Assembly: GCA_029959195.1 (NCBI GenBank)
Contig: CP114125.1
Span: 1,798,001 to 1,862,000, forward strand
DNA length: 64,000 nucleotides
Origin: Dictyophora rubrovolvata
Taxonomy: Eukaryota > Basidiomycota > Agaricomycetes > Phallales > Phallaceae
Reading direction: 5' to 3'
The notes beneath the pieces were generated by a model. The model made no database searches and was not told where the DNA came from. It saw only the letters and a program-made list of their open reading frames with translations. Position 1 is the first letter of the stretch, and each line of letters begins with the position of its first letter. Below, piece by piece: positions 47,829 to 58,399 of this stretch. The position numbers were made by a program, and so were the translations under genes.

Positions 47829-47973
47829 GTCGCAAAAATCGAAACCAAATAATTTATTAAGCGAACGGATCAAGGGCTCCAACTTGATTAATAAAAGGTT
47901 TTATTTTGCTACATAAACTCATGTCAGCGCCTTGATCAGTTCGCTTGGTAAGTTAATTTTCGATTTTTACGAC
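47829..47973. repeat. Inverted repeat, 44-47 bp arms
   Basis: The arm at 47829-47875 (GTCGCAAAAATCGAAA... GCGAACGGATCAAGG) is the imperfect reverse complement of 47930-47973 (CCTTGATCAGTTCGCTTGG... TCGATTTTTACGAC), about 85 percent matched, around a 54-base AT-rich centre. It could be a tiny MITE or a leftover end of the neighbouring Helitron. Confidence 0.7.
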
Positions 47974-48568
47974 ACAAGAACATCCAATGACATACTCGGT
48001 ATGTGCATCGTGTATGCGCAAAATAGGACCACCTGTTTTGATCATCTACAATCCCATACCTTGACCGTTTGGTCTACGCTGGCAGTGGCAATACTGAACG
48101 GATGGTTTTATTCCAGTGAAGTGTAAGGACTTCGGTAATGCTGGTCCCTGGCTGGCGTAGTGAGCGCGCCGCTTGAGCAAGCGGCTGATGGTGGACCTAG
48201 TGTTCCTAGAACAGGGGGAGCACTGGCATATTGTTTTTGGAGAGTACTCAGAAAGAATGGAGCGCACACAAACGCCGGGACACAGCGTCCGCACAATCAA
48301 TCCTTCAAATTTAAAGTAAATATTTCTCAATTCAAACCATCACATAAAAACTCAGTTATGTGAGTACAGAAGAACAACTAGGAAATGTTCGTGGGATTGT
48401 TTTTTTTGAAACAACAAACAAGAAATTCAAGAAAATTGGCATGGAATGAGACTCGGAAAACAAGTCAAAATCAGAAGGAAAAAAAGAGCTTAATAAAGTC
48501 TCTCTTTAGTACGAAAATAATAAATTGTATGGTTGGTAATAACGCGTCAAGAAGGATCCTCTACTCAT
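47974..48568. other. Intergenic, relic-rich
   Basis: No recognised gene. Overlapping frames at 48046-48330 on both strands look like chance. It separates the Helitron relic and hairpin from the VHL-type gene. Confidence 0.35.
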
Positions 48569-49688
48569 TTAAATGTAAATATTGGCATCAGAAGCGATAG
48601 GTTGGAAATAAGTCGTTATCCGACCAGTGACAACTTTCCACGGGTGATTAATGTAAGTGAGCTGTTGATATCTCTCTCCCGGATTCAGCGTTTTATAGAG
48701 CACAAGCCCTCCTTGGAAGTTAATCCAAAAGACATCCGCAGCGCTGGTACTGCTATTGATAAAATTGATAGACGTCGCGGGTCCATTAGTCGTTGATCGA
48801 AGGTTTTCTGCTTCGGATCCTTGAAGGGAAACAAGTGCCTAACAGGAAGCAAAGAGTTATTAGTTTTCTCAAAAAAAAAAAAAGGTTTCGTGAGACGCAG
48901 TTACAGGGTTGTCTGTGGCTCCAATGAGAGCAATGTAATCAGCCCCAGCAGCTGGGAGGAATCGCTGAGTAGCTTTCCCTCCATTGATGACAACCTCCCA
49001 AGGATGACCGACAAAGGTTGCTTGTTGGTAACTTTCCCCAGCCCCGAGGGTTTTGTATAGCTGACACTGGCCTTGGTAGTTGATCCAGTCAACATTGACA
49101 TTCTCTGCAGTTTCATTGACAAATGTGATGTACGCCGCTGTCTGACTGTCAATGGACTTGAGATTGGTTACGTCGCGATTATGGGCTAAAGGGTAAAGCT
49201 TCCCATGACAGTTAGAATAGGAGCGTACAAAGATAAGAGTAATAATACTTGCCCGAATTCCTTCATTTGAGGAAGGGAGACCCTTCAATTCATTAATATA
49301 AAGGTCCGTGTGAGGTCTGGAATTAAAATGACGATAAAATCAACATGCAGAAAAACATACCCGATTGGAAGCCTTATCGGAATCGATAACAAGAAACTCA
49401 TTTTTTTTTATCACATTCACATTTTGAGTCTGGCCTTGGGAAGTAACTTGAAATATTTGCCCGATGGTTGCAGGCACCTCCGTTTTGCTATTTGGCTGAA
49501 CTGTGGTGACCACCACTGATTTCCCATTAGAACCAACTGTAACAGGGATGTTTGAATTATTTTTGATGGTGAAAGTGGCTTTTTGGCTTGGGTAAGGTGA
49601 TTCGGGCTGAAAAAAAAACATAAACAGTGAAGTGGAAAGAAAAGAGAAGTTTGGGGGGGTACATCATACATACATGAATCGAAGTCAT
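48569..49688 (-). CDS. Protein with two tandem VHL beta domains
   Basis: The product has two copies of the von Hippel-Lindau beta domain. Copy 1: YITFVNETAENVNVDWINYQ then GQCQLYKTLGAGESYQQATF and VGHPWEVV. Copy 2: INFINSTSAADVFWINFQGG then LVLYKTLNPGERYQQLTYIN and HPWKVV, ending YFQPIASDANIYI with stop at 48569-48571. In animal VHL this domain binds hydroxyproline. The alpha domain that recruits Elongin C is not visible here. Upstream, exon 1 (49674-49688, MTSIH) and exon 2 from 49606 (PESPYPSQKATFTIKNNSNI) encode a small beta-rich domain. The join between exon 2 (ending SDKASNR) and the next exon (DLYINELKGLPSSNEGIR) is out of phase in my reading, so the 5' part may be a separate gene or have a shifted splice site. 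An intron starting GCAAGT is likely at about 49253. Confidence 0.72.
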
Positions 49689-51057
49689 AGTACGTCACAG
49701 AATTTGTGTAGTGTATAGTAGGTATTTAGTAAGAAGGAGTCGAGAACAGCCTATGCGTTAATACGTTTGTCGAAGAAAATGATGCTGGTTTAAACGTTTC
49801 TTGAATACGTTTTCTTTCACTGTTTTGCGCACTTTTGAATGACCAATGAGATACTCTCTGAATATCAGCTGACTGACTCAAACAGTGAAATGAATTCGTC
49901 AACCAGGAATCGGTGTGATACTAATGGAAGATGTCAGATTGGAAAAGAGATTTTTATTAAAGCTTCTATGGAGGTTTTATATACATAATACAGGTCATCT
50001 CAAAGCGGTCCGTTTAAATTGTTTCAATATTCGATTTGATGTGCCTGTACCGTGAAAACTGAGGTAAAAGCATTTGTTTTGAGCTTCTCAATTAATTGAA
50101 GCCGAACATGACATTATGTGCTGAGGAGACTCGAGGCATATAGTAATATCAATACCGTCGCGTTACTAGTAGAAGATTCGAGCAGGCCCTCCATTCCACA
50201 TTCCACCACATTCGTTTAGGGAGTCTCCTAGAAGGAGATTAATACGACGTTCCCTACATATCTTGGCCTCACTGGCAGCAGCGCCCAGAACCCCCGATGT
50301 ATGCGCGTTTACCGAACGAAGAATATTTTAATAATCCGCCAGAACTCAACTACATGCATGAATATTATCATGTACGCGAGACAGTTCCGTGCCGACGATG
50401 ACGTTTAAATTGTTCATCATGGATTTTATGTTGAACTTTATGATCTGTCACGGTCGTCGCGCTGTCAATTCTTCTCTTCTTGGTCCCGACTCGTCTCAGA
50501 GAGAGATGTCGTTACCCGCTGCCGGAGCTTCCTGACACCTGTCAGAACGATCCAGTTTTTATCCGATCAGAGTGGGCAGTGGGACGGGGACACGAGAAGC
50601 CGGTCAACCGTGGATGAACTCGAAAGAATATTATTAATAGTATTACATACGACAATTTCAACATCGGAGTACTAATCCGTCAAAACGGGCCGTCTAACTT
50701 GCTTCCATTTATTATTGTTCATTTTATATTTGTATTAGATTTTAAAAGTCCGTCTATTATTCTGCATTGTTTTCTCGTTCAATGATTCTAACTTCTCGTC
50801 GTTCTGTTCCTGCGCAAACACCTTCCGAATCATATCTTGAAAATTTATACGTATCTCTCTAGTCGGAGTAATCCGTCCAATAAACTTGTGGACAAGGAAT
50901 TTGGTCTGAATTACCAAAGTATATTTCCAATAAACCCAAATATATATTGCAAAATACGGTATATAGACAAGACGAAAGGCGTGTGGCGTAATAGATGCAG
51001 CGAAAGAAAGAAGAAAAGGAAAGAGAAAACCTGCAATAGGGCCACACACATAGAGTT
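49689..51057. other. Intergenic, no gene seen
   Basis: About 1.4 kb. A frame at 50735-51061 (minus) overlaps the 3' end of the cupredoxin gene and is probably its shadow and UTR. Nothing else recognised. Confidence 0.4.
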
Positions 51058-52259
51058 TCAAACTGTAATGTTAGAATTCAAAGCGAGCTGCAAGTATGCA
51101 TCAAAGTCGTGAGTTTGACCATCAGTATTGGGGTTGATGCCAACAACCATTCCTTGAGCGCAGTGACCTGTCTGACGGCAATAGCCCCTATATCGAGGAA
51201 TAAGAAAGAGTGGTTAAGATGGGGATAAGGTTACGTAAAATGACTTGCCAAATTGGTTTTGTGTCGTTTATCAAGATGCTGAATGTCTGATTTTGGTTGT
51301 TGGCGGGTGGAAGACTAGGAGGGATAAAGGACTGCTCTTGGATTGAATCGTGAATGGGTGGACTTACAAGCCAGAATCAAAGCCATCAGCGCCGCCATTC
51401 AACTCTTTCGGAATGGGAGCACACGGGAAACCAAAGGTGGATTGAGTAACGGTATGATTCTTGAGACCAAACACAAAGGTGACGGTGTCGCCCTTGTTTG
51501 CGGAAATGGACGGGGGGTCATACTTGAGTATTGGTTTCCCCGCAGCATCGAGACCTCCGACTTGGATGGTGTGCGTGGTTGGGGCGGCAGTGGTGGTGTT
51601 AGTAGTAGCAGTAGTAGTCGAGTTGGCCTGTTGGGCCTTGCCGATGGCGAGGGCTGCGTCTTGGAAGTTTGTAAAGGTATTGCCTGTTGTTGGAGCGTTG
51701 GCGGCGAAGACCATACCCTGGCCACAGTGTGTTGGTGGGCCTGGCTGTTTGCAGTAGACCCAGATGGGTTTAGTGTCTTTAACTTGGACGTCGAATGTAG
51801 GGAGACTGGCGTCGGGAGTAGTTGGTGAGACTGGCATGCTATATACACGGGGGTTAATCTGAGACTCTTTTTACTGGGCTCGTGTGCCACTTACAACCCC
51901 GAGTCGAAGAAAGACGGATCTTGGAGTGCTGGGCCACATGGATTCTGGAAGCTGGTTTGAGTTACAGTGTGGTTTTTTGGATGGCTGTGAAGTGTTTAAG
52001 AGATGTTACTCGACGGAGAACATGGAGAATCAGCTGACAATACAAAACGGAGGGTGTCGCCAGTCTGGGCTGGGATATTGTCTGGGTCGAATGTGAGACT
52101 GCCGTTGCCAACTTGGATAACGTGCACGTTCTGGTCGATGGTGAGAGATAGTGGGTGAGATAACGAGGAGACAGACATTACCTGACTCAGGACTAGTCCA
52201 ACAAAAGAGCTTAGAACAACAACACTTCTCTTCATCGCCGTCATCATCGCCATCATCAT
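51058..52259 (-). CDS. Secreted protein with two cupredoxin domains
   Basis: An extracellular cupredoxin-like (plastocyanin fold) protein. The start at 52259 gives MMMAMMTAMKRSVVVLSSFV; a start at 52235 (MKRSVVV) is equally possible. Either provides a signal peptide. Domain 1 has VHVIQVGNGSLTFDPDNIPA, GDTLRFVL and, after splicing, HTVTQTSFQNPC and WVYCKQPGPPTHCGQGMVFA. A Thr-rich linker follows (NSTTTATTNTTTAAPTTHT). Domain 2 has KYDPPSISANKGDTVTFVFG, KNHTVTQSTFGFPC and WGYCRQTGHCAQGMVVGIN. In each, His, Cys, His and Met are spaced as in type-1 copper sites (H...C...H...M). The last intron begins GCAAGT (GC-AG) and the stop is at 51058. Mushroom genomes carry many such serine/cupredoxin proteins of unknown role. 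Divergent from the CBM19-like gene. Confidence 0.85.
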
Positions 52260-52544
52260 CGCAGTCGTAGTCGTCGAAGAAAAAGAAAAAGACGCTTTTT
52301 CTCAAGCATGTGGATTGACACGGCCATCGTTCACCGTCGAAGGGAAAAACAGCGCGGAGTTAACCTGCCTCGCTTGTGCAACTGACAAAAAACAGCGGGC
52401 GTCTAATTTCTTGACATCTTGGTGGACTGTGATTGGATGCAGAGTTGGACTGCGTTGTTGGACTATTGTCCTCGTCACGTCACTTTTCTTATTGTCCACC
52501 GTCTTATTGTCCTTGCCATGTAGTACGTCCAGCATCCAACTAGG

Positions 52545-52552
52545 TATATAAA
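52545..52552 (+). promoter_or_regulatory. TATA box of the CBM19-like gene
   Basis: TATATAAA about 117 bp before the ATG at 52669, on the correct strand. The 409-bp spacer is shared with the divergent cupredoxin gene. Confidence 0.6.
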
Positions 52553-52668
52553 GAGAGAAAGGGTTGCCATGCACACAACAACTCTCTCCTTTCTTTCATT
52601 CAAGCCAGGTGCTTGCCATACGACAACTCCTCCCTCCATCTATCAGTCTTTCCACGTCTCATCTTCAC

Positions 52669-53948
52669 AATGAGGTTCTCTTCCATCCTCTCTCTAACGA
52701 CCATTTTCTTCTCCTTGTCTTATACAGCGACTGCTGTTCCAACACCCTCCCTTACCCCCTCCCAACTCCTCCAGAACGGACAAGATGCGCAAACTTTAAA
52801 CGCGCAATTCGCATTGATCAGTCCCACTGATCCTTGCAATGCCACCGGTACGCCTTCTACTCCCTCTAACTTGAGACATTCCTTTACTGACCGTTCTTCT
52901 CGTTTAGAATTGTCGATAGCATGTGTTGCTGGCCAAAACGCACAGTGCACCAACTCCCAGTGGGTGTTGACGCCGTGTTCCACGACCGGCCAGACTTGCG
53001 TTGTATTGCCACTGACCAACCAAGTTGGCACTGTAAGTCATCCCTCCCGTTCATCTTTCCTTCATTAAAGGCTCATTCTTCTTGTTTTAGTCAATCACAT
53101 GCGACACCCTCTCTGATGCCCTTGCTCAAATGCAAGCCGCCGGCGTCCAAGGCGGTTTAACTGGCTCCGATGGTAACTCGACTGGCTCCGATGGTAATTC
53201 GACTGCCACCGGTGGTGATCAGTCTGGTGACGACTGCGGTAATGGCGACAACGGGAACCCATCCAATTCTACGTCTGGGAACAGTTCCAACTCGACGTCT
53301 GACGGCTCATCGGCTTCACCGACAATCCCGGCGATAACAACGTCGGCCTCGCGCACTGCAACGCTTGCTCCAAGCGTTACTTTGCAGCCCTCATCGTCGT
53401 CTTCCAACACTTCGGGTTCGTCAACCGGCTCTAACAATGGTAATTCGACTGGCAACGGAGGATCCGTTTCGCCAGTGGTGCCACAGGTCACCACCTCGGC
53501 GTCCAGGACAGCAACACTTGCTCCAAGCGTCACTCTTCCCCCACAGTCCTCAGGCGTTTCTTCATCTATCGCGTTGACGACATCTGCACCATCCGCACCA
53601 TCACCAGCCCCAACCTTGTTCTCATTCAACACAACCATCACTCTCTCCCCGGCCTCTGCATCAGCCCTCATCTCCTCTCTGGAAGCAGGCAACCCAGATG
53701 GCATCACAGTTATCACCGCCAACCCCGCTCAACCAAGCAGCAGCTCTGCAAACGCAAACGCAGACGACAGCGGCGGTGAGGCTTCCACTTCGATCCCAAT
53801 TACGATATCATTGGGAACAACCACGTTAGTGGTTCCGGCCACAACCACCATTTCTTTAACCGCTGCTTCAGCTTCAGCTTCGGTCTCCGCTTCTGTTTCT
53901 GGCTCCGGGTACAACCCCGCTTACCGTGTCCGAAGAATGATGATATGA
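52669..53948 (+). CDS. Secreted Ser/Thr-rich protein with CBM19-like module
   Basis: Exons 52669-52847, 52908-53032 and 53091-53948 join in phase. The signal peptide is MRFSSILSLTTIFFSLSYTA, followed by PTPSLTPSQLLQNGQDAQTL. The CBM19-like chitin-binding module follows: SIACVAGQNAQCTNSQWVL, TPCSTTGQTCVVLPLTNQVG, SITCDTLSDALAQMQAAG, with six Cys in the expected pattern. A long Ser/Thr/Gly stalk with GSDGNST repeats and two TTSASRTATLAPSVTL repeats (about 160 bp apart) follows. The end is SGYNPAYRVRRMMI with no clear GPI helix. Likely a wall-associated or wall-binding protein. CBM19 normally binds chitin. Confidence 0.82.
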
Positions 53949-54920
53949 TGATTTAATGATGCCCCGCTCTCTGGTTCATTATTTTATATGCATCTCTTGA
54001 CATTGTGTTAATATTTTTGCATTTGCATCGAAGATTTGAGAACTTGTATCAGGTAATAGGTATATTTTTACTACCACTAGGACATTCGGTTGGCCTAAAT
54101 GTATTTCATACATACAATCTACTAGAATTTCTTTCTTTCTTTCTTTTTTTCTTTCGGTAATCTATTACCCAATACATAATTTCTTAAAAACAATGACACC
54201 TTGTTGCTCGATGTTTGATCCAGAATACAACATTCTCAACTCCCCCCAACCAATTGTAATCATGATTCCAGTGCTCCTCGGAAGCCGCATTCAAAACCGG
54301 TACCATTTCAGATGCTTCCCCTTCAACAAATCCATCACAAATGGGCTTTCTCAAGTTTTATAATTTCAATCGGGTGGGCAGCGAATCTAAAGACAATCGG
54401 TACATCCCCATTCGGGTTTCTTTCAGAGTGAGTATTATAAAGCGCCTTGGAGCCTTTCAACTTCGTGTCACCGAAGGCATAATACCGAGGATCGGTGAAT
54501 GACTGAATGACTAATGGCCACCAAATAATCATTATCATTGTAACAACAATCAATCAATCTTTTCGTGTCAATTGTAATGAATGCCCGGACTTGAGAAATT
54601 CATGATTGGTACCCCAAGAATTACACATTTTGAGCGGATAGGGGACCTCCTTTTGAAAACTAGGCTTAACCAATTATAGTTCAGAATTATTATTAGACCG
54701 GACCGACAGCCTGAGGGGAAGTTTTTTCTTTACTGGGTTTTGAATATTTTTGGTTTAATTTTTCAACAATAAAATATTACAGTCGAAAAAAATTTTGAGT
54801 AATGGACGTTTGCTATCCTAAATTGTGCCCGCTTTCAACATTTTCTCCTCTATTCTCAAGACCTTTAAATTTGATCGAAAACCCAAAACATCGTACACAA
54901 AGCTCTCCCTTCTCACAATC
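53949..54920. other. Intergenic containing a possible gene relic
   Basis: The flanks show only AT-rich sequence. The interval from 54184 to 54540 (minus) is listed separately. Confidence 0.4.
54184..54540 (-). pseudogene. Unidentified protein fragment, frame-shifted
   Basis: Reading minus, one frame gives SFTDPRYYAFGDTKLKGSKA then NTHSERNPNGDVPIVFRFAA and HPIEIIKLEKAHL and stops. A second frame continues DGFVEGEASEMVPVLNAASE, EHWNHDYNWLGGVENVVFW and ends at 54184. The two halves look like one compact globular protein split by a frame change near 54350. No start context is visible. I do not recognise the family. Probably a decayed gene copy. Confidence 0.35.
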
Positions 54921-55535
54921 ATGTCTGAAACATCTTTCGACGGCTACTTCAACCTCAAGCTCTACCTTGCTGATCTCAGCGCCGAATCGCCCAGCAACTT
55001 AGACAATGGTCGAATCGACCTAGTCACATTGAACGAAAACGATCTTAATCAGACGGTTTGTATCCTGACAAGCTCAACTAATATAATACTAGACACGTGT
55101 ATCTCACTTTTATTATATATAGTGGGTTTTCCGACCCATTCGCAGTTTTGGTTCACCAGCCCATACCATCCAAAACGCCTTCACGGGAGCTTACGTCGTG
55201 CCCAAAGACGATGTATTGTCCTATGGTCTTAATCCTTATGTTTGGCATATTACTAGTCCAAGAGACTACAGTTATCTGTACTGTTGACTTTATTTATTCT
55301 CAAACATGTTCAAAGATAACCACATTTTTCCTTTCAACACAGGATCCAGTCTGCACCGCCGGGCACTTCACCGAAATACTGGAATCCTAGCGGAGACGAA
55401 AAGGTATGTATTAGTGGACACATAATATGAACGTGGACTTGCCATCTGAATCAAACATGAATCCAGTATGTGATACTCAGCGGCAGTACCTCTCGGAATT
55501 GGCGCATATCCTTTTCCCCTGGAATATACAACTAG
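54921..55535 (+). CDS. Small beta-trefoil-like protein, copy 1
   Basis: First of three tandem related genes. Exons 54921-55055, 55123-55277, 55343-55403 and 55467-55535. The product starts MSETSFDGYFNLKLYLADLS (no signal peptide), then WVFRPIRSFGSPAHTIQNAF, TGAYVVPKDDVLSYGLNPYV and WHITSPRDYSYLIQSAPPGT. It ends YVILSGSTSRNWRISFSPG. The repeated pattern W-x-I/F-x-P, a T-I-Q-x-A-x-T-G-x-Y-V segment and a second W-x-I, about every 40 residues, is typical of fungal beta-trefoil proteins such as the I66-type (cospin) and mycocypin protease inhibitors. The fold is inferred from pattern only. About 140 residues, cytosolic, consistent with those families. Confidence 0.6.
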
Positions 55536-56214
55536 TAGGATGTGTTTGTTATATTAGTTGATGTTAGAAATTACGAAGCATTTCAGCTATACAGAACTAC
55601 AAGGCTAAATCTAAATCCGTGTTATGTTTGCTACGTACAGTGTGAGGTATCAAAAATTAGATAAAACAGTAACTTGTATACAGTACAACTGTTTGAAATA
55701 TGAGAGAACTTGGAAAAAAAAGGGTTAGCATATGATTAGATTTACGTCATGTATAAATATACTACCATGAGAGTTGGAAATGTCGCCGTCTAACAATATA
55801 TGTTTCGCAAACTGTCCGTTCATCTTTGACCACTCTCTGAGCTCCGGGTCAGAGCCGTGCATTAAAGTTCATAATTCAGTAGTTTTGATTAGAAGGAACT
55901 TTAATTTAGGTGTCTCAATATTCATTCGGTCGAGAAAACCAATTAGGCATGAGAAGCCTGCTATAATCGGAGAGAAGACAACCCCGAGTAATTCGCGTCA
56001 GGATTTAAATTATTCCGTTAGCCGGGTTTTTTTTTTTTTTTTTTTTTTTCAGAAATAATTTTCACGAAGCTCGTACACTTTCCCCGTCCAACTTAGAAGT
56101 TAGCGCCGCTCAGAATTTACGATATTTTTGTTATACCTCTGATTATATAAAACAGTTAACTCAAGTAACACAATCTCTCCCTCCTCTGTTGTCCGCACAC
56201 TTTCTCGGCTAATC
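55536..56214. other. Spacer between beta-trefoil copies 1 and 2
   Basis: Contains a long T-tract (about 56027-56049) and the promoter of copy 2. No gene recognised. Confidence 0.4.
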
Positions 56215-56749
56215 ATGTCCTATGACGGAATTTACAACCTTCTTCTCAACGGCGGCAGTGCGACTGCCAATTCTCCTGCGGTCTCAACCTTTGGTGTTGA
56301 CCTGACTGGAATAGACACAAACAATCCTAGGCAGAAGGTTCGTTCTGATGTTACGATCTGTAACTAATTAATTGGGTTTCTCATACCTTATACAGTGGAG
56401 TATTAGACCAATTGGTGGTGTTGAAGACAACGCATATACTATACAAAGTGCATACACAGGCATTTATGTTGCTCCTGCAGGTGAAACCGTGACCTACAGT
56501 CTTAATCCTTATGCCTGGTTCATCTCCGGTGCCAACGGCTTGTATGACTTAAGTCTGATGCCACTTGACCGTGTGCTGACTTGAATAATTCAGAATCCAG
56601 AACAACCCAGGGGATTCCGCGTTGAATTGGAGTGCAGGAGAAGATGGAAAGGTAACGAAAATGATTTATCACAACTCCCCACTCAGAATTGACGATGACT
56701 TCAGATTGTGCTCTCGACTGACACGAATGCGAGATGGTCTATCTTCTAA
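56215..56749 (+). CDS. Small beta-trefoil-like protein, copy 2
   Basis: Starts MSYDGIYNLLLNGGSATANS, then WSIRPIGGVEDNAYTIQSAY, TGIYVAPAGETVTYSLNPYA, WFISGANGL and NNPGDSALNWSAGEDGK, ending IVLSTDTNARWSIF at 56749. A TATATAAAA lies at 56145, 70 bp before the ATG. Exons 1 and 2 (56215-56337; from 56396) are clear, with the same intron position as copy 3. The third junction, near 56545-56590, is uncertain: where copy 3 has a GT donor after TATTACTT, this copy has AA. Splicing may use an earlier GT (after GGCTT) and lose three residues, or the gene is damaged there. Confidence 0.55.
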
Positions 56750-57806
56750 ACAACGGGAAACAGTTGAGAAACTATGTATTTAGTGTCGGAAATAAATGAT
56801 TCCAGCGCTTATAAAGTTCCGGACCATTTCAAGCGCTTTGAATTCCTAGCTAATTATTCAACTAACTCAAAACTCTCCTTTTGATACCTATCGGGTTACT
56901 TGAACACTGAGAAGAAACGAATAATAATAATACACTCGGGCTCCTGGCCTGCGAGCTTGCTCTGCCGAGAGTCGATCAGCAAGAACATAAATAAATAGTA
57001 AGTCGAGGAATCCGACAGTTTAGTCTGGAATAGAAGTCTGATGAGTAATTTGATTTGCTGGGAAACAGGTGGACAAAGAGGTCCCGGCACTTTAATCTTA
57101 GCAAGTTAGGATCAAATTACTAATTAGGCTGTTTGGATTCGAGGGCTCGGGGGGTTCTTCACGAAACTACTGTGGTCACTTGCGTGAATGAATGATGTGA
57201 TATACAATTAAATTGTCCAACGCTTCGAGTGGGGTTGTTTCTTCTTTTCTCTCGGAAATCAAAGAAGTCGTCCTCAAGCAAATTTATTGAGTACATTCTT
57301 GAAGTGACATATGTATACCCTAATTTAGACCCGGACCTGACATGAACCGACAATCGGACCGGTAACTAATACATCTGTGTTGTATTTTTATTACTATAAA
57401 TGGAAAAATAGACTTTGAGCGGAATTTCGAGACAACCTTCAAGTTTGCTCTAAGTGAAAGATAACTACTTATCATGTGTATGCGAATTTGAAATTTACGA
57501 AGTTCCGATGGAGTATCCTCATATGCGATTCGACCTTTGACGTTTATCTTCATCAGTACAAGGTTATAACGAAGCTCCAGGCACCCTGATCCTCTATTAC
57601 AGTTGAAAATAGAACGGAAAAACTTTCAATATGGGGGTGGCCTCATGAAAATTAATGGGGTTCCGCTCTCATAGAGTGCGACATAATCACTTACTTTAAA
57701 CCTCAGCCTGGTTTTTCGAGGTATCTAAAGAGACGTGTCTCAACAAGAGTTTATACCTACCTTCGTACCCCCCACCCCTGTTTATCAGCAGTATTTCTTC
57801 ACACTC
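56750..57806. other. Spacer between beta-trefoil copies 2 and 3
   Basis: About 1.06 kb without recognised genes. Minus frames at 57159-57353 and 57320-57553 are unassigned. Confidence 0.4.
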
Positions 57807-58399
57807 ATGTCAAAGCCGTTCATCGGAGACTACAACATTCAGGCTGAAGGCGGTGGCTCGGTTGCCGTTGCTCCCGATGATCTTCAGATTGTCGATATCA
57901 ATAGAACCGACATTAAGCAACATGTTTGTGCGCGGTAGCAACAATGTGAATGATATCTCATACTTTTTGTAGTGGACTATTCTACCTCTTGGAGGTGTCA
58001 CTGTGGGAGACTCGGGTCTCACGGTGACTATCCAAAGTGCATACACAGGGGCTTTCGTTGTCCCCGGTAATGACGGCATTCTTCGTTATAGTCTCAATCC
58101 TTACGCATGGTCGATCTCAAAAGGCACTGGTCTTTATTACTTGTATTCTTGAGATTAAACCTCCCCACTGGCAGAACGAAACATGACATTAATCACTTTT
58201 CTCAATTTAGCATCCAAAGTACACCACCTGGTGGTTCCACGCTGAATTGGAATCGTTCCGGACAGGTAAAGTAAAAGACTGGAAATATTTGCAAACGTTG
58301 AGACTGAACCGTGTGCAGCGTCTTACATACGGTTCTGCACAAGCGAGGTGGATCGTTGTTCCTTCCCCATCCGAAGCGCTGAGGAAGACTTTGACGTGA
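57807..58399 (+). CDS. Small beta-trefoil-like protein, copy 3
   Basis: The start at 57807 gives MSKPFIGDYNIQAEGGGSVA. An in-frame upstream start at 57735 would add 24 residues without a signal peptide. Then WTILPLGGVTVGDSGLTVTI, QSAYTGAFVVPGNDGILRYS, LNPYAWSISKGTGLYY and IQSTPPGGSTLNWNRSGQ, ending RLTYGSAQARWIVVPSPSEA with stop at 58397-58399. Shares SLNPYAW, IQSAYTG and the final ARW-I block with copy 2. Probably a protease-inhibitor-like or lectin-like defence protein. Which of these cannot be settled from sequence. The three copies are in the same direction within 3.5 kb. Confidence 0.6.

Noticed and set aside
53160-53210. GSDGNST repeats considered as an independent minisatellite
   Set aside because: They are in frame within the secreted protein stalk and are better described as coding repeats.
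53219-53722. Minus-strand 167-codon ORF
   Set aside because: Antisense of the repetitive Ser/Thr stalk in the CBM19-like gene; biased composition alone keeps it open.
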